DNA of 64,000 bases from positions 35,773,120-35,837,119 of the forward strand of contig NC_044006.1 in the NCBI RefSeq assembly GCF_900496995.4, written 5' to 3'. The first letter of the stretch is position 1. Each line of letters begins with the position of its first letter. The position numbers and the translations under genes were made by a program. Shown piece by piece: positions 40,440 through 64,000 of this stretch. Source of the stretch: Aquila chrysaetos chrysaetos (lineage: Eukaryota > Chordata > Aves > Accipitriformes > Accipitridae). The notes beneath the pieces were generated by a model that did not search any database, had not been told where the DNA came from, and saw only the letters and a program-made list of their open reading frames with translations.

Positions 40440-40740
40440 CAAGCAGTAACTGCGCCGGTGCCCCTCTACCTCGCCTCGGCCACCGCCGGGTCGGGAGCTG
40501 GTTTGACAGCACGCACCCGGCACGCCGGCGCAGGGCGGAGGCTGCAGCACAGCTCCGTCAACACCTATGACACACGCTTCAACCGGTCGCCTGCTTTTCG
40601 CCTCACAAGAAGGGCACCGTGGCATTGCCAAGCCTTTGGTAAGGCTCAGGGAGCTGTACGGGGACCGCGCGGGGCCTCCGGGCTCACGCGCTCCTGCTAA
40701 AACACACGGACCTGCTCCTTCCCGTGGCAACACAAGTACG
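40440..40740. promoter_or_regulatory. CpG-rich patch upstream of OXSM
   Basis: GC-rich DNA with many CpG pairs between the OXSM coding start and the main island at 41.2 kb. Overlapping open frames on both strands (108 and 118 codons) follow from the composition and show no domain. It may be a shore of the OXSM promoter island or hold part of its 5' noncoding exon. Confidence 0.45.
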
Positions 40741-41149
40741 CAGCGGTGATATTGAAAAATAAAAAACTAAAAATAGCATTTACTAATGCAAACGGGTTTT
40801 TTAAAGGAGACTGCTTTAAATCCTGACCCAGATTTGTCATTTTAATTTCTTAAGCCAGTTAGCCCGGATTTTATAGAAAAGGGCAATATATATAAAATAA
40901 TTGCAGAGATCTTTAAAGCAGCACATGCCCAACAGCCACATACAGCTTTTAATAAAACACCGTCAACCGGTGTAAAATAATTAGGAGGCCTTGTCTGACC
41001 CAAGCAAGGCCACCATACCTACTGTGGGCGCCGAAGAGAAAAACAAGCGGTGGGGAGGGGGTAATTCCTCCCCGGGAACAAGAGCTATCGGACGTCACAG
41101 GGTGTTTAAAGGGCATTCACTGCTTTTAACGTTTACACCAGGAGCTAAA

Positions 41150-41640
41150 CCCTGACGCCACGGGACCCGCCTGCACCACCCCAGCTTTCGGCCCCGCCCG
41201 GCGCCGCCATTGCCGCCCCGCCCGGCTCCGGTAGGGGCAGCCTCTCCCGCCGCCCCGCCGGCGGGGGGGAGCCCTCCCGCTCCCGCAGGGGCCGGCGAAG
41301 CCCCCGCCTCCCTCCGTCCTAGCCCTCAGCGGTACCTCCGCCGGCCGCGATCCCCCCACCCCCCGCTCCGCGATGGTTGGCTCTGCCTGCTTCTCCTGTT
41401 CCGACGGCGCGGGGCCGCACCACTCGGAAGGCGGGGGGGGGGGGGGGCGGGCACGCGACGGCTTTGTAGCCGATCCCCGATGTCACGATTGGTGAGGAGC
41501 CGCGCGAGCGAATCGGTGACGCGGCGGTGGACTGCGCGGCCCGGCGGCGCTTCCCGCTCCCGGCGGGCGGAGGAGGGCGGCGGCGGCGCGGCGGGGCCCG
41601 GCCCAGCGCAGAGCGCGCCCGCGTAAGTAGCCCTGAGACC
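41150..41640. promoter_or_regulatory. CpG island, likely OXSM promoter
   Basis: Very high GC with dense CpG, no TATA box, and an inverted CCAAT box (ATTGGT near 41,489) that reads ACCAAT on the minus strand, the orientation needed for OXSM. A run of 15 G lies at 41,433-41,447. The OXSM coding exon is on the minus strand 1.5 kb away, so a TSS here with a spliced 5' UTR is the simplest reading. On the plus strand the island ends in CGC|GTAAGT (41,624), a good 5' splice site, so divergent transcription is possible. Confidence 0.6.
41433..41447 (+). repeat. run of 15 G in CpG island
   Basis: An uninterrupted G15 tract followed by CGGG. It can form a G-quadruplex, and its length is likely to vary between individuals or be an assembly weak point. 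Confidence 0.85.
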
Positions 41641-42130
41641 CGGAAAAGACAAGGAAATCACACCACTCTCCCCGCCCCCAAATCACGCATTTAAAACATG
41701 CAAAGGAAGAGTAAAAAAGACTAAAAACGCCCAAGCGAACACACGGTCTTAGTGGAATAATACGCAAGAGGGTGACGCTAAGGTCGTGAGGGAAACCTTG
41801 TCGTTTCCCATCGGTTTCCTGAATGCTGCATGCGTACTGCAGCACATTTCAGCACTGAGCTGGTAGGAACTGTGAAAACTCCGGCAGCAAACGGTGCATA
41901 ACCATGTAATTCAAGGCTCTCACGCAGACGTGCATGAGGAGCTCTTCAGGACCTTGCAGTCTCTTCCAGGCCCATTTTGTATTCCACCACAACTAATTCC
42001 TTAGCACAGTTTTCCTGCCTACACTTTGTTCCCTTGCTCTAGTCCGAATCCTCATCTGATTCCTCTTCTGCTGTCTGCATCCATCAGATCCCCCATCCTT
42101 AACCAGCTGCCAGCTTTGCTGTCACATTCC

Positions 42131-42817
42131 TGGCGGAAAAGGACCTGGGGGTGTTGGTCGACAGATGCCTGAATGTGAGCTGGCCGTGTGCCCAGGTGGC
42201 CAAGAGGGCCAAAAGCATCCTGGCTTGTATCAGAAATAGCGTGGACAGCAGGTCTAGGGAAGCGATCGTCCCCCTGTACTCGGCACTGGTGAGGCCGCAC
42301 CTCGAATACCATGCTCAGTTTTGGGCCCCTCACTGCAAGAAAGACATCGGGGTGCTCGAGCGTGTCCAGAGAAGGGCAACCAAGCTGGTGAGGGGCCTGG
42401 AGCACAAGTCTTACGAGGAGTGGTTGAGGGAACGGGGATTGTTTAGTCTGGAGAAAAGGAGGCTGAGGGGAGACCTTATCGCTCTCTACAGCTACCTGAA
42501 AGGAGGTTGTAGCAAGGTGGTTGTTGGTCTCTTCTCCCAAGTAACAAGCAATAGTGAGAGGAAATGGCCTCAAGTTGCAGCAGGGGAGGTTTAGGTTGGA
42601 TATTAGGAAAAATTTCTTCACCAAAAAGGGTTGTCAAGCATTGGAATAGGCTGCCCAGGGAAGTGGTTGAGTCACCGTCCCTGGAGGTATTTAAAAGACA
42701 TATAGATGTGGTGCTTAGGGACATGGTTTAGTGGTGGCCTTGGCAGTGCTAGATTAACGGTTGGACTTGATGATCTTAAAGGTCTTTTCCAGCCCAAACG
42801 ATTCTATGACTCCATGA
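42131..42817 (+). mobile_element. CR1 LINE 3' fragment between OXSM and NGLY1
   Basis: Starts abruptly inside the reverse-transcriptase ORF ([16 protein letters not shown] region) and runs through the CR1 ORF2 end, with the [32 protein letters not shown] and [17 protein letters not shown] stretches. The 3' UTR ends in ATTCTATGACTCCATGA, the degenerate octamer repeat of CR1 3' termini. It is a 5'-truncated insertion of about 690 bp. It is closely similar to the minus-strand copy ending at 55,284. It sits between the two promoter CpG islands. Confidence 0.95.
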
Positions 42818-44015
42818 AAGTGTGCTCTTCCACATGGGTGCTGAAATGCTGGTAGAGAAGACAGAGTTAAACAAAGACAAGTTGATCACTGACTTTACAT
42901 GAGTGTCTTGAAAGTACATGTACAAATATGCCAACAGCACCAATACACAAAAATAAACCATTTGTTATGGCTGCTGCTTGCAGATGTAGTGCATGATCTG
43001 AACTGAGACCAAGCTGCTAGCTATGCCTGAGATGACATGTAGGAACAATTAAGTTTTTACTTAAGAAAGACAGTGGCACCATAGCTAAAATACATCAAGT
43101 CCAAGAGCTATCACGGCAGAGCATAAAACATGTGCCAAAGTCTCATCAACAAAGACTCGAAGCACTTACTGCAGGAAAAAGAAAAAAAAAAAAAACCCAG
43201 ATGCCAAAAAGGAGGGAAATGCAATATTTAATAAAGAAAAAATAAACATTTGTGTAAGTTTGGTGTTTTGGTTTTTTTTCTAAGTGAAAAGTCTGTATTT
43301 AATTTCCCTTTAGAAATAACATTCCTTGGACATTTAAGGTGTTAGTCATTTGTTGGAAGTTCGTACTTGGTTTTCTCATTTTTCACACCCCTTTCCTATG
43401 ACCACTTCCAAAGCATTATTTACAAATGGTATACTTACATGCATCATGTACGTATGTTACACGTACAGCAATATAGTTAATCTTTAAATTTGAGAGGGCA
43501 GCCAACATTAACAGTCACACGCCTATATGAAAAGCATGGGAAGGAAGTTAAAAGCTGAAGCAGCAGCCAAGGAACATGGCATTATCTTAAATTAAAATTT
43601 TATTACTTTGCTACCAATTCCATGATTTTGAGGGCTGAATTAGTGACTTTTAAACTATGCTAGTAGGAATAATAACAGTGATCTCAGCAAAAGTGAATTC
43701 CCTTGGGTTAAATCTCAGCTCTTGTAAGGGTTAAGTACCACCTTAAAAAATCACGGAAGCTAAGCAGAGTGACCTGTCAGAAGCAGACAGCAGAGCTAGA
43801 GCATAATGTCAACTAATAACCACAAGCCAGCCTGAATTTTGCAGACCTCTTGTACTTGGAACTTTTAAAATCTTGCATTCTTTAGAAAGCAAAGCCCCAC
43901 AGACCTTTTTGTCTGAGATGCTTCATCGCAGTTCTTCCACTAATAGCACAAACCAGACGACTAGGAAAAGCAGAGACAGAAAGTAGGGTGTTTTTTTCTT
44001 CCATGTGGACAGGCT
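42818..44015. other. intergenic, between CR1 copy and NGLY1 island
   Basis: AT-rich DNA of about 1.2 kb without a supported gene. It separates the two promoter CpG islands together with the CR1 insertion. Confidence 0.5.
43182..43197 (+). repeat. poly(A) tract
   Basis: About 14 to 16 A with a few interruptions, in the gap between the CR1 fragment and the NGLY1 island. No retrocopy is recognised upstream. Confidence 0.6.
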
Positions 44016-44448
44016 TTGGGTAGGGCTGGACGAGGCGGCAAGGCGGGGGCGAGCAGCTGCAGCAACCTTCCCACCCTGGCAGCCCGGGTGAGGCCGAACG
44101 CGGGGCGCCAGCGGAGGCCGCAAGCACGCTCGGACGGTATGAAAGGGGATTTATACCCCTCGGTAACATCACCGCCTACCACGGGGGCTCCCGAGGGCCC
44201 CGGGTGACCGGGAGGCCCCACTGCCCTGCCCAAGCGGGTCCGGATATCGATTGCAACGTCATTCAAATCGTCAGGACAAAGTAGTTCAGCAGCTCCTGTA
44301 ACATCGCCGACTTCAGCCGGGGCAGGGCAGGCAGCCGGGGAAGGCCGGACCCCCGCGCCCCACGCACTCCGGGCCTCCGCGGGCCTCCGCCGCCCCGCCC
44401 GGCGGACGCGGGAGCGGGGACTGAGGGCAGTGACCTCACCGCTCCCAC

Positions 44449-44458
44449 TGCGCATGCG
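44449..44458 (+). promoter_or_regulatory. NRF1 (alpha-PAL) site
   Basis: TGCGCATGCG matches the core of the palindromic NRF1 consensus, differing only in the last positions. Such sites are common in CpG-island promoters of housekeeping and mitochondrial genes. Position, about 90 bp upstream of the NGLY1 start codon, suits a proximal promoter element. Confidence 0.55.
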
Positions 44459-44540
44459 TGCTGCCGCGCGCTCCCGGCGCAGCGCAGGGTACTGGCGGCG
44501 CTCCCCGGCTGGGGCATGGGGCGCGTGCCCGGGCGGCGCG

Positions 44541-61179
<16,639 letters not shown>

Positions 61180-64000
61180 GTATGTAGCTTTTCTTAAATT
61201 GATTTTTTTAAGTGAAACCGAAGTGTCTTTCCAGAATGTGAAGTCCTTGAACAAAAGAATGCATTTAGTAATCTGATAGGAGTGTCCATGCACTATGGAA
61301 TATAAAATGCTGCTAACTATACATACCTCATTTTACACTGAATACATAAGAGTCAGTCACAGTGCTGAAGTTATGTGAAATAAGATAAAGAGTGGTATGT
61401 AAGAGGATTATCGTATTATCTCTTACATAGTCAAATGTGTGTGTGTGTGTATATATAAAATAGATACTGTGTGTATGTATTTTTTTTCTTGATGGCTTTG
61501 GAGTAGACTTGTGCATCAACAGATGTTGGGGGTAAACTACAACTGCTTTGTGACTATGTGGACTCCTTGAGGGCAGCTGAGCATTTTCCACATTAATAAT
61601 GCTACAACTTGAAAACAATAGCATTTATAGTTATAAGAAGTGTAGGCCTAATTTGTTTTCCATGACTTTTTTACAAGTGCTGGGAAGTGGGAGGAATAAT
61701 TCACAGGCTGTTTCCAAGACTTTCAAGAAGCCTTGATACCATGTGGCTCTGAGCCAAAGCTCTCCTGATACACTGTTCATGCCTAATGTCCCCAGAACAC
61801 ATGGAGCCATTAGCACCTGCATGTCACAGTCACAGAACCCGAGTGCACTCGGCATCTCTCTGCGAAGCTTTTACCACTCTCTACTTGGGACAGGATGAAC
61901 TTTTCTTGACTCAATATACTAGAATACCACAAAAGCTTCAACCACCTATGAGGTTCCATTTTTGTCCCCACTTCCTTCCAGGGGTAATTCCTGTGCATAG
62001 AAACTTTAGTTCTAGTGATAGTATACAGCTGATGGCTTAATAAACAGATTATGCCTTTGCAGAGGCCTGCTGACTTGAGGGTTATAGCCAGGCAGTTAAG
62101 AGTGTGAAGAACTGAGCTGAACTTGTGTTTGAGGCCAGGGCTTGAAATCATTTTATCAGGAATGAAAAATTAGAGTCACGTAGTGGAGTGGAGCATTGAG
62201 AAGGCTGACCAGAGTAGCAAAATAAAAGGAGGTAAAGGATCAGAAATTCAAGCTGAGGAATGCATGCCCTTTGTGCAGGGTTGCAGGAATTTAATGGCAT
62301 CCTCTCCGAGCATTGAACCCTTGCTGGCTACAAACTGATCTGAGGGGCCTTTCTTCTGATCTACTGGCAATAGAAACAAGTCACCAGACTCTTCTTCTCC
62401 ACCAGTTGTCTGTAGAGAAAGAACAGTGGAAATGGGGCACTAGTAAGTTGAAAAATTACTCTTGACAATATTGATGGAATCAGGAAAGTATATGCAACTG
62501 ACTCATGGGCTGGCTTGCCTGACCTCCTCCTTACCTCAATGGTGTCACTGTAGGATCATGCTCTTTCACTTACAGGAGTTTAGAGAACTCCAGTAAAAAA
62601 ATGCATTGCCATCTCCAACAGATGGTGCTGCATGTTGTTTCTTGGCCTGTTTCTTACTCATTTCCACCTGCTTCATAAGACTGTGCAGCTCATGAGCTGA
62701 CATGAGCGCTTTTCAAACAGAAAGAACAGGCATTCTGGTCATGTCATAAGTGAAGATTTCATTAAAAACTGAGTACAGGGAAGAAAGCTATACACGTGCT
62801 TCCAAGACACTCTTGTATTTCTCCTATTTTGTTTCTCTACAGGTGGAAAATCCCAGCCCTTTTTTCTCTATGCTGCACACTTTCCCTACTGCTTTCCAGT
62901 ATTATTAAAGCTGTCATATGATTTTATTAGAACACCTTTTTCAGTCTTTTTTATGGTATCTTATTCTGAGGAACAATTTACTCTCCCTTTCTAGAAGCTG
63001 AATGATACTTACACTCCCCTGCTCCCACACACACTTCCTTTTGCCCAGTAGCTGTTCAGAATGTTTGATTAATTTATTAAATTAATAATAAATTTAATCC
63101 CTGTAAGTAACTGCTCTTACTCCTTTTTTTCTTTTGTCTGTTATAGCTGGAATTGGATTTCAGGCGCTTAGAGGCAGTTTGCCATCAGATTGCTACAAGA
63201 ACAGAGTTGTTTTCCTACATTTGTCCTAGTCAAAGGGTGTTTCCTAAAGTTCATACTAAGGTGACAATGCAGCGGGACTCAAGGGGCCATTAAAAAGTTG
63301 CTGTCTGAGGATCTCCATGTCGTATTCAGCAGCTTCTGTGGTCAGTAGGGGCGTAAGGCAGCTTACCCCTGGAACTATCAAGACATCTTATAGCAGGTTG
63401 TCATTACTCTTCTCAGTCACAAGTCTCTGTTTCCGCTAGTATGCTGTTTCCTTCACTGCAACCTGTTCAGCAGATAACTGATGTAGGCAGAGGCCTCCAC
63501 TAACTTTCCCTTTTCCCATCATCTCCTACAGACTGGTTCCACACTAAAAGGGATTATGGTCTTGGTATCTTTTGATGCAGAGTTCCAGCACTGCATCTTT
63601 CAAGCTCAATTCTTCTACTTTACAACTAAGGAGAAGCACAGTACACATTATCACCTATACTGCAATGTTAGTGAAAGTGGAATCTGAGAGATCGTTATTG
63701 TTCTTTCCTGCATAAAGAGCCATAGCTGTGGCCATTATTTCTCTGCTTGTCTGTCTGTTCAGTGGCCAAGCGGAGACCACACAACAGTTCAACGACTCGC
63801 GGATAAATGGAAAAGAGGCAAGGATAATTAAATCTATTCAGTACACTGTTTTACTCCTCAGAAATACTGTGTGTATTTTATTTGGGTCAGGCATTCCTAA
63901 ATGGGTGTGTAGCCTCTGGATTACCAACCATCTGATGTCATTCTATAGTACCATATCACACCCTGCCTACAAATTTTCTTCACGTATTTTGTATGGGCAC
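61180..64000. other. NGLY1: NGLY1 intron 8 (to window edge)
   Basis: Intronic DNA to the right edge. It holds a short TG/TA repeat near 61,437-61,480 and one strong acceptor followed by an open phase-0 frame at 63,147 (see the finding). No conserved NGLY1 exon is seen. Confidence 0.7.
61437..61480 (+). repeat. TG/TA microsatellite
   Basis: About 7 TG units followed by TATATATA, and a second short TGTGTG further on. It is an ordinary dinucleotide repeat within an intron. Confidence 0.8.

Noticed and set aside
41210..41661. 138-codon plus and 111-codon minus frames in the CpG island
   Set aside because: Pro/Arg/Ala/Gly-rich frames on both strands of a CpG island; explained by base composition.
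42151..42594. 147-codon open frame upstream of NGLY1
   Set aside because: It is the C-terminal part of CR1 ORF2, not a host gene.
44430..44540. Upstream in-frame ATG extending NGLY1 by 37 residues
   Set aside because: The added residues are Arg/Ser-rich 5' UTR-like sequence overlapping the NRF1 site, and the family N-terminus starts at the 44,541 ATG.

Overview
The window reads as nuclear DNA from a bird. It is AT-rich, carries several CR1 LINE copies (the dominant avian retrotransposon) and two avian-type solo LTRs, and holds intron-split vertebrate genes with CpG-island promoters. No bacterial or viral gene organisation is present. The LTR types and CR1 variants suit a neoavian bird better than I can prove; I do not name a species.

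Layout. Positions 1 to about 35,200 form a gene-poor intergenic stretch with no convincing exon. It holds a solo LTR (1845-2456, plus), a 5'-truncated CR1 (about 31,697-32,785, plus), homopolymer and purine tracts, and a 57-bp-period duplication around a perfect CRE palindrome (27,892-27,986). In other vertebrates the far side of OXSM is a gene desert, and this agrees. OXSM (mitochondrial beta-ketoacyl-ACP synthase) lies on the minus strand. Its complete two-exon, 461-residue CDS can be assembled (39,642-38,660 joined to 35,885-35,483), with a likely noncoding first exon further upstream. From 40.4 to 45.1 kb there are three CpG-rich stretches, interrupted by a CR1 copy at 42.13-42.82 kb. NGLY1 (cytosolic peptide:N-glycanase) starts at 44,541 on the plus strand and runs off the right edge. 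Eight exons (44,541 to 61,179; 1,248 nt, 416 codons) can be joined without a frame break. They cover the PUB domain, the linker, the zinc-binding Cys pairs and the whole catalytic triad. The C-terminal PAW domain lies beyond the window.

How the genes relate. OXSM and NGLY1 are divergent, head-to-head neighbours, an arrangement known from mammals. They serve different pathways: mitochondrial type II fatty-acid and lipoate synthesis, and deglycosylation of misfolded ER glycoproteins. The shared feature is the intergenic promoter region, not a common function. NGLY1 introns carry a CR1 3' tail (48.81-48.94 kb), a 2.5-kb CR1 with a decayed reverse transcriptase (55.28-57.79 kb, minus), and a 1.16-kb solo LTR with a perfect 5-bp target duplication and an internal minisatellite (58.77-59.93 kb).

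I found no new multi-gene system. The items most worth a second look are a possible unannotated NGLY1 exon at 63,147, the inverted CR1 pair around the 5' half of NGLY1, the split promoter region, the minisatellite inside the LTR, and the CRE-centred duplication.
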